A DNA stretch of 38,754 nucleotides. Source: Crocinitomicaceae bacterium. GTDB taxonomy: Bacteria > Bacteroidota > Bacteroidia > Flavobacteriales_D > Crocinitomicaceae. This document shows positions 17,749-26,543 of the stretch, in pieces. The position numbers and the translations under genes are program-made. Position 1 is the stretch's first letter, and each line of letters starts with the position of its first letter. The DNA lies in assembly GCA_030833845.1 (NCBI GenBank), contig JAURGK010000022.1:1-38754 (forward strand), written 5' to 3'. A model generated the notes under the pieces. The model saw only the letters and a program-made list of their open reading frames with translations, made no database searches and had not been told where the DNA came from.

Positions 17749-18426
17749 TTATTCAGATAATAAATCAGGTCTTCGTAGCTGTGTGCGCTCCAAGGCTTGA
17801 GCTTCTCTCCATGCCGCCACGTCCTTGGGGTTGCCAGATAAAAGTACTTCAGGTACTTTTAAACCTTTAAATTCAGGTGGCCTCGTATATACTGGAGGCG
17901 CCAAAAGGCCATCTTGAAAAGAATCGGTCAGTGCAGAGGTTTCATCATTGAGCACCCCTGGAATGAGCCGCACAACGGCATCTACCAAAATGGCAGCAGC
18001 TAGTTCGCCGCCACTCAATACATAAGATCCAATAGAAATTTCTTTTGTAACGTACAAATCTCTGATGCGTTGATCTACGCCTTTGTAATGCCCACACAAT
18101 ATCAAGAGATTTTGCGCCAAAGACAGTTGATTACACAGCGGTTGAGCCAAAGTGTCTCCATCTGGAGTCATGTATATAATTTCATCGTAGCGATACTTTG
18201 CACACAAACTGTCAATGGCTTTAGAAATTGGACCAACGCTCATTACCATGCCTGCACCACCACCATATTGGTAATCATCCACATTGCGATGCTTGTCATC
18301 TGAAAAATCACGCAAATTATGCACCTCTATTTGAAGATGACCTTTGGTTTGCGCTCTCTTCATGATTGAGGCCGCAAAGGGACTTTCTAACAATTCAGGT
18401 AAGACCGTAATAATATCTATACGCAT
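17749..18426 (-). CDS. trmD: tRNA (guanine-N1-)-methyltransferase, G37
   Basis: A 225-residue SPOUT methyltransferase that makes m1G37 in tRNA, preventing +1 frameshifting. It shows [12 protein letters not shown] at the start, the [10 protein letters not shown] loop near 60, and the trefoil-knot SAM site formed by [13 protein letters not shown] near 110-122 and [14 protein letters not shown] near 132-145, with a [12 protein letters not shown] linker and [12 protein letters not shown] after it. The ATG at 18426 was preferred over an in-frame start 18 nt upstream because it matches the family N-terminus and stands 4 nt after a TATCTTTG box. It is not in the usual rpsP-rimM-trmD-rplS cluster; here it is alone, convergent with pcrA. 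Confidence 0.96.
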   Translation of the reverse strand: MRIDIITVLPELLESPFAASIMKRAQTKGHLQIEVHNLRDFSDDKHRNVDDYQYGGGAGMVMSVGPISKAIDSLCAKYRYDEIIYMTPDGDTLAQPLCNQLSLAQNLLILCGHYKGVDQRIRDLYVTKEISIGSYVLSGGELAAAILVDAVVRLIPGVLNDETSALTDSFQDGLLAPPVYTRPPEFKGLKVPEVLLSGNPKDVAAWREAQALERTQLRRPDLLSE

Positions 18427-18430
18427 ACAG

Positions 18431-18438
18431 CAAAGATA
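18431..18438 (-). promoter_or_regulatory. -7 box of trmD, 4 nt before ATG
   Basis: CAAAGATA on the plus strand reads TATCTTTG on the minus strand; 4 nt separate it from the start codon, implying a leaderless message. Confidence 0.5.
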
Positions 18439-18459
18439 AGTCAATTCGGCACATTTTAC

Positions 18460-18467
18460 TACCTTTG
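18460..18467 (+). promoter_or_regulatory. -7 box of the aspC-led operon
   Basis: TACCTTTG, exact TAnnTTTG match ending 15 nt before the ATG at 18483. It is divergent from the trmD box, 21 nt away. Confidence 0.5.
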
Positions 18468-18482
18468 CACAAACCTTAACTC

Positions 18483-19676
18483 ATGTATCAATTATCGGAT
18501 AGATTACTTGCAATGGAAGAGTCTGCAACCATTGCCATGGCTAAAAAAAGCAGGGAACTCAAGACTCAAGGAAAGGATGTGATTTCCCTTTCCTTAGGAG
18601 AGCCAGATTTCAATACACCTCAGTTCATTAAAAATGCTGCAATTGAGGCGCTTGCACAAAATTATACCACCTACACCCCTGTGCCGGGATACGACGATTT
18701 AAGAGAAAGTATTTCAAAAAAATTTCTTCGAGACAATCATCTCCACTACAGCAAGGATCAAATTGTGGTTTCAACTGGCGCCAAACAAAGTATAGCCAAT
18801 TTGGTTTTGAGCCTGATCAATCCAGGTGATGAAGTCATTATTCCAGCTCCTTACTGGGTTTCTTACTTAGAAATTGTTAAAGTTGCAGAAGGGGTGCCCG
18901 TAATCATTTCTGCAGGAATTGAAAAAGATTTTAAAATTACAGGAGCAGATTTAGAGGCGGCCATTACCCCTAAAACCAAATTACTAATGTTTTCTACCCC
19001 GTGTAATCCGACGGGTTCCGTTTATAGCAAAGAAGAATTGAAAGACCTAGCACGTGTGCTAGCCAAGTATCCTCAAATCGTTGCTATGTCCGATGAAATA
19101 TACGAGCACATCAATTTCATTGGTAAGCATGAAAGCTTGGCACAGTTTGAGGAAATTTACGATCAAGTTGTCACTGTAAATGGCGTATCCAAGGCCTGGG
19201 CTATGACGGGTTGGCGCCTTGGTTATATTGGCGCACCCAAAGCAATTGCACAAGCATGCGATAAAATTCAAGGGCAGTTCACCTCTGCTACCTCCTCGAT
19301 CACTCAGCGCGCTACGATTGCCGCTATGGAGGCCAACCCCGATGTATTGAAAGATATGATTGCGGCATTTAAAAGTCGTCGAGACCTAGTTTTAAATGGT
19401 TTGAAACAAATTGCGGGGCTTAAAGTCAATCATCCAGAAGGTGCTTTTTATGTATTCGCGGATTGTAGCGCCTATTTTGGTAAAAAATACCAAGACTGGA
19501 CCATATCAAATTCTGACGATCTATGTATGTACTTGCTCGAAGAAGCGCTGGTAGCATGCGTTGGAGGCGCTGCCTTTGGTGACCCCAATTGTTTTAGAAT
19601 CAGCTATGCCGCCTCTGAAGATATTTTACTAAAGGCTGTCAATCGCATCGGCTCTGCGCTAGCCAAATTGCAATAA
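18483..19676 (+). CDS. aspC: Class I aspartate aminotransferase
   Basis: A 397-residue PLP enzyme moving the amino group between aspartate and 2-oxoglutarate (or related pairs). Landmarks are SLGEPDFNTP near 37-46, the substrate loop NYTTYTPVPGYDDLR near 60-74, PAPYWVSY near 122, STPCNPTGSVYS near 165-176, SDEIYEHINF near 203, the PLP lysine K237 in VSKAWAMTGWRLGY, and the carboxylate-binding arginine in FRISYAAS near 379. This is the Bacillus/Thermus-type (subgroup I-gamma) enzyme rather than the E. coli type. It is first in a run of six genes with gaps of 3, 4, 26, -4 and 23 nt. Confidence 0.93.
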   Translation: MYQLSDRLLAMEESATIAMAKKSRELKTQGKDVISLSLGEPDFNTPQFIKNAAIEALAQNYTTYTPVPGYDDLRESISKKFLRDNHLHYSKDQIVVSTGAKQSIANLVLSLINPGDEVIIPAPYWVSYLEIVKVAEGVPVIISAGIEKDFKITGADLEAAITPKTKLLMFSTPCNPTGSVYSKEELKDLARVLAKYPQIVAMSDEIYEHINFIGKHESLAQFEEIYDQVVTVNGVSKAWAMTGWRLGYIGAPKAIAQACDKIQGQFTSATSSITQRATIAAMEANPDVLKDMIAAFKSRRDLVLNGLKQIAGLKVNHPEGAFYVFADCSAYFGKKYQDWTISNSDDLCMYLLEEALVACVGGAAFGDPNCFRISYAASEDILLKAVNRIGSALAKLQ

Positions 19677-19679
19677 ACT

Positions 19680-20666
19680 ATGGAAATTTCAACGCTACTC
19701 GACGCCTTTAACGATAAGCATATACTTGTAGTCGGTGATGTCATGATTGATGCATACATCGAGGGTTCTGTATCGCGCATGAGCCCAGAGGCCCCTGTGC
19801 CAGTGCTTGATCTTTACAGCGAAGAGCAGCGCATTGGCGGAGCTGCAAATGTGGCATTAAATCTCCTTGCCTTAGGCGCCAAGGCTACAATTGCAAGTGT
19901 CATCGGCGAGGATACACCAGCAAGTACGCTGTTGCAACTCATGCATGATGCACAAATTGATACCCGCGGCCTTGTTAGGTCAGCGCAGCGCAAAACTACG
20001 ATCAAAACAAGAGTACTCTCTAATAGCAAGCAATTACTGCGCATTGACAATGAAGATCAGCATGACCTACAACCCATAGAATTCGATAAGCTACTACAAA
20101 AACTTCAATTGCTCATCGAAGAAGGTATCGATGGCATACTCATCGAAGATTACAACAAGGGGGTAATGACCAAAGAACTCATCACCTGGCTCATCTCTGC
20201 AGCCAATAAAAAGAACATTCCTATTGTTGTAGACCCCAAAAAGAAAAACTTTTTAAACTACACTGGCTGCACACTTTTCAAACCCAATCTCAAAGAACTC
20301 AAAGAAGGTTTGCAAATTGATTTTGATTTTGAAAAGCAACCCGAAGCCTTATCCAAGGCCATAGAAGAATTGCAGCATAAACTTCAATGTCGCTACACTT
20401 TTGTTACCTTATCCGAACACGGCGTTCAATTCTACGATGGTCAAACACACCATCACCTTGCAGCACATAGGCGAAATATTTCAGATGTTTCTGGCGCTGG
20501 CGACACCGTTATCGCTACCACTTGCTTAGGATTGGTCTGTGGAGGGAGCGCTGTCCAAATTGCCGCTTTAGCGAATTTAGCCGGTGGATTAGTTTGTGAA
20601 AGCCCGGGGGTAATTAGCATTGACAAAGAGAAACTTCGTAGTGAAGCACAAGAACTATTAAAATAA
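19680..20666 (+). CDS. rfaE1: D-glycero-beta-D-manno-heptose-7-phosphate kinase (PfkB family)
   Basis: A 328-residue ribokinase-fold enzyme that phosphorylates heptose 7-phosphate at C1 in the ADP-heptose pathway for LPS core. It matches the kinase half of Hld[27 protein letters not shown] N-terminus ([11 protein letters not shown]), the di-glycine [12 protein letters not shown] near 51-62, [25 protein letters not shown], and the anion hole/catalytic [11 protein letters not shown] near 267-277. The adenylyltransferase half of the ~475-residue bifunctional HldE is absent, so a separate RfaE2 is expected elsewhere. It begins 3 nt after aspC. The presence of this gene suggests heptose-containing LPS or glycans. 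Confidence 0.9.
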   Translation: MEISTLLDAFNDKHILVVGDVMIDAYIEGSVSRMSPEAPVPVLDLYSEEQRIGGAANVALNLLALGAKATIASVIGEDTPASTLLQLMHDAQIDTRGLVRSAQRKTTIKTRVLSNSKQLLRIDNEDQHDLQPIEFDKLLQKLQLLIEEGIDGILIEDYNKGVMTKELITWLISAANKKNIPIVVDPKKKNFLNYTGCTLFKPNLKELKEGLQIDFDFEKQPEALSKAIEELQHKLQCRYTFVTLSEHGVQFYDGQTHHHLAAHRRNISDVSGAGDTVIATTCLGLVCGGSAVQIAALANLAGGLVCESPGVISIDKEKLRSEAQELLK

Positions 20667-20670
20667 TAAC

Positions 20671-21405
20671 ATGTCCGAAAAAGTGGTCAAGCCATACGAT
20701 TCTGAAGAATCAAAAAAAGCAGAAGTAGCACAGATGTTTAACAATATTTCAGCCAACTATGATTTTTTAAATCATTTTCTGTCCTTAGGAATCGATCATT
20801 TATGGCGTAAAAAAGCAGTGAAGCAATTGCGCGCTTCTAGTCCGAAGATCATTTTAGACTTAGCCACAGGTACCGGTGACTTTGCCATCGCCTCCTTGAA
20901 ACTTCAACCAGAAAAAATAGTTGGTATGGATATTTCCTCGGGAATGTTAGAAGTTGGAAAGAAGAAAATGAAAAAACGCGCTTTTGATCACATCATTGAC
21001 ATGCAGCTCGGAGATTCAGAAAACATGCCCTTTGAGGATCAAACCTTTGATGCGATCACAGTAGGCTTTGGAGTGCGCAATTATGAAAACCTTGAAAAAG
21101 GCCTCTCAGAAATGCTTCGCGTGCTCAAACCGGGTGGAAAAGCAGTAATACTTGAGTTTTCCAAACCGAAAAAATTTCCAATCAAGCAACTTTTCGGCTT
21201 CTATTCTAAGGTGTTCATTCCTTTTTTCGGGAAATATATCTCAAAAGACAAGCGTGCCTATACCTATCTACCGGAAAGCGTAGCTGTCTTTCCAGAGGGT
21301 GAAGCATTCAATGCTGTACTCAAAAAGGTGGGTTATCAAGTACAAGAACCAATGCGTTTAAGCGGAGGAATAGCTAGTATTTATGTGGGCACCAAAACGC
21401 AATAA
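20671..21405 (+). CDS. ubiE: Demethylmenaquinone methyltransferase (MenG/UbiE)
   Basis: A 244-residue SAM-dependent methyltransferase that performs the last step of menaquinone synthesis. Visible are [19 protein letters not shown] near 22-40, the SAM glycine motif [12 protein letters not shown] near 60-71, [10 protein letters not shown] near 90, [25 protein letters not shown] near 112-136 and the UbiE-typical [17 protein letters not shown] near 190-206. Since Bacteroidota use menaquinone, MenG is the likely activity. It is placed 4 nt after rfaE1 and directly before porT, a gene order I recall as common in Flavobacteriia. Confidence 0.95.
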   Translation: MSEKVVKPYDSEESKKAEVAQMFNNISANYDFLNHFLSLGIDHLWRKKAVKQLRASSPKIILDLATGTGDFAIASLKLQPEKIVGMDISSGMLEVGKKKMKKRAFDHIIDMQLGDSENMPFEDQTFDAITVGFGVRNYENLEKGLSEMLRVLKPGGKAVILEFSKPKKFPIKQLFGFYSKVFIPFFGKYISKDKRAYTYLPESVAVFPEGEAFNAVLKKVGYQVQEPMRLSGGIASIYVGTKTQ

Positions 21406-21431
21406 TTAACAAGGTAAGTCGTTTAATATAT

Positions 21432-22136
21432 ATGAGAATTCTTGTTGTTTTTTGTCTTTTTTCTTCTGTTTTGCTTGCGCAAACACAAAAACAACAGCGC
21501 TATAAAAATTTTGATAAGCGATACATTCATTTTGGATTTATGCTTGGTGTCAATAGTTCTGATTTTACTGTCCTTCCTAAAGCCAATGCCTACAATCAGT
21601 ATCAACTCCTATCCATTCAAAATGATGCCCAACCTGGGGGGCAATTAGGTATACTTACCACCGTAAAGCTTGGTACGCCAACGGTGCGTTTTCGATTCAT
21701 CCCTACCCTCTCATTTCAAGAACGCGTATTGAACTATAAAAGTCTCGATACTATTTGGTTTTTGAATGGCGTGGGCCAACAAAGAGTCAATTCAACCAAC
21801 CTTGAATTTCCAATGATGTTGCAGTTTCGCACCAAAAGATATAATAATTTTACTGCTTACTCCCTTTTTGGCATGCAATACAGTATTGATTTGCAATCAC
21901 AACAAGATGCATCACAAAATTTTTACGATCCTTTTGTGAAAATCAAAAAAAATGATTGGCAAGGTCAAATTGGAGGTGGTATTGAATTTTTTGCTCCTTA
22001 CTTCAAATTTGGCCTAGAACTCAAATATAGCCATGGATTCAAAAGCAGTTTTATACAGGACTACACTCCTGTTTCTAATCCGATAGATCAGTTATACAAC
22101 CGAGCCTGGTATTTTTCCTTGATTTTTGAAGGATGA
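21432..22136 (+). CDS. porT: PorT family protein, type IX secretion component
   Basis: A 234-residue outer-membrane beta-barrel protein with a signal peptide (MRILVVFCLFSSVLLAQ). P. gingivalis PorT (about 244 residues) is essential for type IX secretion. Support for PorT rather than a general barrel: KRYIHFGFMLGVNSSDF right after the signal, the GGQLGILTTVKLG turn near 70, the LEFPMMLQFRTKRYNNF stretch near 120, the GGGIEFFAPYFKFGLELKYSHG segment and an aromatic C-terminus (WYFSLIFEG), plus its position after ubiE. The stop overlaps the next ATG (ATGA). Function would be in the trans-envelope export of proteins with T9SS sorting domains, two of which lie in this window. Confidence 0.83.
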   Translation: MRILVVFCLFSSVLLAQTQKQQRYKNFDKRYIHFGFMLGVNSSDFTVLPKANAYNQYQLLSIQNDAQPGGQLGILTTVKLGTPTVRFRFIPTLSFQERVLNYKSLDTIWFLNGVGQQRVNSTNLEFPMMLQFRTKRYNNFTAYSLFGMQYSIDLQSQQDASQNFYDPFVKIKKNDWQGQIGGGIEFFAPYFKFGLELKYSHGFKSSFIQDYTPVSNPIDQLYNRAWYFSLIFEG

Positions 22137-23689
22137 TTCAAACTATTGATTTTTCTTGTAGCCCAGAAGAGGCCAAAGACCAACTAGTTCTCGAAGAAAG
22201 AATCCGCCAAGAATTGAGTATTCCAAAAGCCCAACAACTTTTCTTTCGTTGGCGCAAACGTAGTATTGATGCCAGACAAAAACAAATTAAAATCAATGCA
22301 AGCTTTGAGGTTTCTACTAGTGGAGATCTGCCTCCGAGATTCGTATCTCAAGAATTTGCTCCTCTGAACCAAAATGCAAAGACCATACACATCGTAGGTG
22401 CCGGCCCCGCCGGACTCTTTGCCGCATTGCAAGCATTGTCCTTAGGGATCAAACCCATTGTTTTTGAGCGAGGCAAAGACGTCCGGGCGCGTCGCCGCGA
22501 CCTCGCCAAATTAACCAAATCTCATGAGCTCAACCCCGAATCCAATTATTGTTTTGGCGAAGGCGGGGCCGGTACCTACTCAGATGGCAAACTTTACACA
22601 CGTTCAAAAAAACGTGGCGATGTTCAAAAAGTGTTGGAGTGGATGGTACAATTTGGAGCGACCGAAGACATCCTTATCGATGCACACCCACATATTGGCA
22701 CCAATAAATTACCTCAGCTTATTGAAGCCATCCGTAATGAAATCATTTCTTGTGGTGGCGAAATTCATTTTGAACATAAATTAACCAATCTAATCATTGA
22801 ACAAGGGCGTATTGCTTCCATTGAACTCAACAACAAGCAATGGTGCCAAGTGAGTCATCTGGTTTTGGCAACAGGTCATTCGGCAAGGGATATTTTCCAT
22901 TTATTAGATCAGCACCAAATTGCCATACAAGCCAAGCCCTTTGCACTGGGTGTTCGCGTCGAACATACCCAGGCTTATATCGATGAGTTGCAATACCACG
23001 GACGGCATAACGACGCTTACCTCCCGCCCGCTTCCTATAGCCTAGTGACCCAAGTAAACGATCGTGGAGTTTATTCATTTTGCATGTGCCCGGGTGGAAT
23101 CATTGCCCCCTGTGCCACCCACCCAAATGAGGTAGTGACCAACGGTTGGTCACCATCTAAGAGAAATAATATTTACGCCAATTCAGGCATTGTTGTAGGC
23201 ATTGAGCCCACTGATTTTACCAATCCAAAAGATCCTTTCGTTTGCCTTAATTTTCAAAAAGAAATCGAACATAAATGCTGGGAAGCTGCCGGAAAATCGC
23301 AAGCCGTCCCAGCCCAATGCTTACAAGACTTTGTGAACGGGCAAAAAAGTAAAACATTTCCAAGAAGCTCCTACCAACCAGGTATTGTGAGCGTTAATTT
23401 AAAAGAAGTACTTCCAGATTTTGTTTACCAAAAACTGCGACAGGCCTTCATAGACTTTGATAAAAAAATGCCGGGTTTCATTACCAATGATGCCGTTGTC
23501 CATGCCCCTGAATCTCGCACGTCTTCTCCGGTCCTCATCCCAAGAAACTCCCTCACCTTTCAGCACATTGCTCTTGAAAACCTTTATCCAATTGCAGAAG
23601 GAGCAGGATATGCGGGTGGCATCGTATCTGCAGCTATAGATGGTATGAATTGCCTAGAAAAAATTGCCCATCAATTAAGAAGTGCCTAA
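22133..23689 (+). CDS. FAD-dependent oxidoreductase of COG2509 type
   Basis: A 518-residue flavoprotein of the uncharacterised FAD-dependent dehydrogenase family COG2509. An N-terminal ~80-residue domain (LSIPKAQQLFFRWRKRSIDAR) precedes the Rossmann loop HIVGAGPAGLFAAL near 86-99 with the acid strand PIVFERG. Family-specific stretches are NPESNYCFGEGGAGTYSDGKLYTRS near 135-160, DAHPHIGTNKLP, LATGHSARDIF and the C-terminal YPIAEGAGYAGGIVSAAIDG. The glycine-rich FGEGGAGTYSDGKL is the hallmark of this family. The reaction is unknown. It is translated from an ATG overlapping the porT stop by 4 nt; the neighbourhood may reflect operon packing rather than a T9SS role. Confidence 0.88.
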   Translation: MIQTIDFSCSPEEAKDQLVLEERIRQELSIPKAQQLFFRWRKRSIDARQKQIKINASFEVSTSGDLPPRFVSQEFAPLNQNAKTIHIVGAGPAGLFAALQALSLGIKPIVFERGKDVRARRRDLAKLTKSHELNPESNYCFGEGGAGTYSDGKLYTRSKKRGDVQKVLEWMVQFGATEDILIDAHPHIGTNKLPQLIEAIRNEIISCGGEIHFEHKLTNLIIEQGRIASIELNNKQWCQVSHLVLATGHSARDIFHLLDQHQIAIQAKPFALGVRVEHTQAYIDELQYHGRHNDAYLPPASYSLVTQVNDRGVYSFCMCPGGIIAPCATHPNEVVTNGWSPSKRNNIYANSGIVVGIEPTDFTNPKDPFVCLNFQKEIEHKCWEAAGKSQAVPAQCLQDFVNGQKSKTFPRSSYQPGIVSVNLKEVLPDFVYQKLRQAFIDFDKKMPGFITNDAVVHAPESRTSSPVLIPRNSLTFQHIALENLYPIAEGAGYAGGIVSAAIDGMNCLEKIAHQLRSA

Positions 23690-23712
23690 CTTTATTTTCC
23701 TTTAGCTACTAC

Positions 23713-26523
23713 ATGAAATTTTTTCTAACTATTTTATTTACTGGGCTTTATTACCTAAGTTTTGCACAATTGGACACGCTTTTTTGGTTTGTCGCTCCTG
23801 AGGTTGCACAGAGCCACGGAGATCGCCCAATTGTTTTTCGATTTGCTTCCTTGAGTCAGGGGGCAACGATTACTATCACCCAACCTGCCAATCCAGGATT
23901 CCCTACACAGGTAGTTAATTTATCAGCCAACGACGCACAAACCCTTAACTTAACCACTTGGATAGATCAAATTGAAAATAAACCTGCCAATACCGTGCTT
24001 CCCTATGGCTTCAAAATAAGTTCGACCGCACCTGTCATGGCCTATTACGAAGTGACACCGACTTGCAACTGCAATCCGGATATTTTTGCCTTGAAAGGAA
24101 ATAATTCATTAGGTACGGCCTTTGTGATTCCCGCACAAAATTTTCTAAATAATGCCTCCTATGCCCGATCGGGTTTTAATATAGTCGCTACCCAAGACAA
24201 CACTATCATTACCATCAATCCAAAACAAGCCATTGTAGGGCATGCTGCCAATGTACCTTTTACTATAGTGCTTCAAAAAGGCGAAACTTTTTCAGCAGAG
24301 GCCATCTCCATACTCGCCAACCAACATTTGAGTGGCTCCACGGTATCGAGTAATTTCCCTGTGGCTATCACCATACATGATGATTCCATGAGTGGAGCAC
24401 CCTATGGTGGTTGTGCAGACATCATGGGAGATCAACTCATACCAAATCAAGTAATTGGAAATGAATACATTATTCTCAAAGGCTATTTGAATGGCCCTGA
24501 CAAGATTTATGTGGTTGCTGTACAAAACAATACACAAATCTCTATCGATGGCAGCCCTGTGGCAACGATCAATGCAACAGAAACCTATGTTCATACCTTA
24601 TCAAACCCAACAGTATTGATACAGACTAGCTTGCCTGCACATGTACTGCATACTACAGGATTTGGTTGTGAGGTGGGAGGTGCAGTACTTCCGTCTGTGG
24701 TTTGCACCGGATCAAATACAGTTGCTTTTGTACGCTCTACAAATGAATTTTTTGCACTAAACATATTAGTGCCCAATGGTGGAGAGAATGATTTTACCTT
24801 TAACGGAAATACTGGTATGATCAATGCTAGTCAGTTTAACTTTGTGCCAGGCACCAACAACGCATGGAAATATGCACAAATTGATGCGACTAGTTTTGTT
24901 GGCGTTCAACAAGCCTCCCGCATAGACAATCCAAATTTTAAATTTCATTTAGGAGTGGTTCATGGTGGTTCTTCGAGTGGTTGTCGGTATGGATATTTTA
25001 GTGATTTTGCAGCTGCACAATACCAAATCAGTGTCAATGATCAAAGTTTTTGCATCGGTGATCAAATACAACTCAATACCAACACCTTAAGTGGGGCCAC
25101 CTATAATTGGACCGGACCAAACAATTTTACATTTTCAGGACCGCAAATACAAATTGCTTCAGCTGCACTTACCGATGCTGGTATGTATACCATTTCAGGT
25201 TTCCTTCCAGGAACCTGCGCTATCGAACCTGACACCATCGACATTGAGGTCAATGCCTTGCCATTGGCACCAATCATTTCAAGTAATGGGCCTGTTTGTC
25301 AAGGCGATGTACTTGCTTTCTGGAGTAATGATGAGGCGGATCAATATCTTTGGTCCTCAGGTGGTCAAACAAGTACAAGTGACACCTTACTAGTCAATGG
25401 ATTGGCAGGTGTCTATGAAGTAACTTTAAGCATAATTGACACCAATGGTTGTCTATCTCCTCCTTCTATTCTTGATGAAGACATAGTAAATCTGCCCACT
25501 ATCCTTTACGATGGGCCACTTTCCGTTTGCGGTACCGAGGTCTTACTAGAGGCCAACACCAATAACGATCCTCAAGACCCAATTGCCTCTATTAGCTGGT
25601 CTAATAATGGCACTATCTTGGGCAGTCAAAATCCACAAAGTTTTGATTTGGCATCAAATAATGGCAGTATTGAAACCTTCATTGCCACTGTATTTAGCCA
25701 ACTGGGGTGTATTGCAACAGATACTTTCAATCTATCTTTTAACCCCTATCCTCAGGCCGAATTTGACTTTACTCCACTCTGTGATGGCCAAACGGTTAAT
25801 TTTACTAATTTGAGTAACTGGCAAGGTTTGCCACTTCCAGGAACAAGCATTCAACAAACCTTTCTTCCCGGCGATAATCAAATTTTAAATGATTTCCCAT
25901 CAAGTTACAGCTACAACCAAAGTGGATCCTATACAGGGACGCTTATTCTTACTAGTTCGGCAGGTTGCACAGATACCACTACACAAAATATTCAATTAGT
26001 AGCCGTTCCACAAATCAATCTTCAAAGTACAGATACCTGTGGACAGACAGCGAGTTTTCAAGCTAATTTTTCAGCACAAAGCACAAATATTCAGAATTTT
26101 CAATGGCTTATAAGCGGAAGCTCTTATAACCAAAATCCTATCACCATAAGTTTTGATCAAGCAGGAAATATCCCTTATACGTTTTCTTTAAATTTAACCA
26201 ATGGTTGCTCCTACTCCGCTTCCGGTTCCATTGACATTATTCCTTCTGTAACACTCTCTAGCTTGGTTTTTCCGAATGTCATTTCCACGAGCAGTGAGGT
26301 AGAAAACCAAAAATGGTTCATAGATCCTCTTTATGAGAATTGTGCGCAATTCGAACTCCATATACTGAATCGCTGGGGGCAAACAATTTTCAGTAGCTCT
26401 TCTTCTCAGAAAGTATTCGATGGAAAAAATGAACAAGGTGAGTTATTGTCTGAAGGTATCTACTTTTATTTATTTACCAGTGGTGACGAGAAAAGACAAG
26501 GATACTTTCATCTCATCCATTAA
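23713..26523 (+). CDS. Large T9SS type B (gliding-motility-like C-terminal) surface protein
   Basis: A 936-residue secreted protein. It starts at the ATG at 23713 with a signal peptide (MKFFLTILFTGLYYLSFAQ); an in-frame start at 23650 lies inside the preceding gene and was rejected. The N-terminal ~400 residues resemble the IgGFc-binding protein N-terminal domain: VMAYYEVTPTCNCNPDIFALKG, GTAFVIPAQNF, ATQDNTIITINP, HTTGFGCEVGGAVLP, FVRSTNEFFALNILVPNG. The middle (about 430-840) holds Ig-like/PKD-like modules with paired cysteines, e.g. CIGDQIQLN, PVCQGDVL, PLCDGQTVNFTN. The last ~90 residues match the T9SS type B / CHU_C domain (FELHILNRWGQTIFSSS, VFDGKNEQGELLSEGIYFYLF). It is predicted to be exported and displayed or released. 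The gene follows the flavoprotein by 23 nt. Confidence 0.85.
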   Translation: MKFFLTILFTGLYYLSFAQLDTLFWFVAPEVAQSHGDRPIVFRFASLSQGATITITQPANPGFPTQVVNLSANDAQTLNLTTWIDQIENKPANTVLPYGFKISSTAPVMAYYEVTPTCNCNPDIFALKGNNSLGTAFVIPAQNFLNNASYARSGFNIVATQDNTIITINPKQAIVGHAANVPFTIVLQKGETFSAEAISILANQHLSGSTVSSNFPVAITIHDDSMSGAPYGGCADIMGDQLIPNQVIGNEYIILKGYLNGPDKIYVVAVQNNTQISIDGSPVATINATETYVHTLSNPTVLIQTSLPAHVLHTTGFGCEVGGAVLPSVVCTGSNTVAFVRSTNEFFALNILVPNGGENDFTFNGNTGMINASQFNFVPGTNNAWKYAQIDATSFVGVQQASRIDNPNFKFHLGVVHGGSSSGCRYGYFSDFAAAQYQISVNDQSFCIGDQIQLNTNTLSGATYNWTGPNNFTFSGPQIQIASAALTDAGMYTISGFLPGTCAIEPDTIDIEVNALPLAPIISSNGPVCQGDVLAFWSNDEADQYLWSSGGQTSTSDTLLVNGLAGVYEVTLSIIDTNGCLSPPSILDEDIVNLPTILYDGPLSVCGTEVLLEANTNNDPQDPIASISWSNNGTILGSQNPQSFDLASNNGSIETFIATVFSQLGCIATDTFNLSFNPYPQAEFDFTPLCDGQTVNFTNLSNWQGLPLPGTSIQQTFLPGDNQILNDFPSSYSYNQSGSYTGTLILTSSAGCTDTTTQNIQLVAVPQINLQSTDTCGQTASFQANFSAQSTNIQNFQWLISGSSYNQNPITISFDQAGNIPYTFSLNLTNGCSYSASGSIDIIPSVTLSSLVFPNVISTSSEVENQKWFIDPLYENCAQFELHILNRWGQTIFSSSSSQKVFDGKNEQGELLSEGIYFYLFTSGDEKRQGYFHLIH

Positions 26524-26531
26524 GAAAGCAC

Positions 26532-26539
26532 TAACTTTG
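26532..26539 (+). promoter_or_regulatory. -7 box of mnmA, 4 nt before ATG
   Basis: TAACTTTG, exact TAnnTTTG match in the 20-nt gap after the T9SS gene; 4 nt before the start codon. It suggests mnmA has its own leaderless transcript. Confidence 0.5.
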
Positions 26540-26543
26540 ACAA

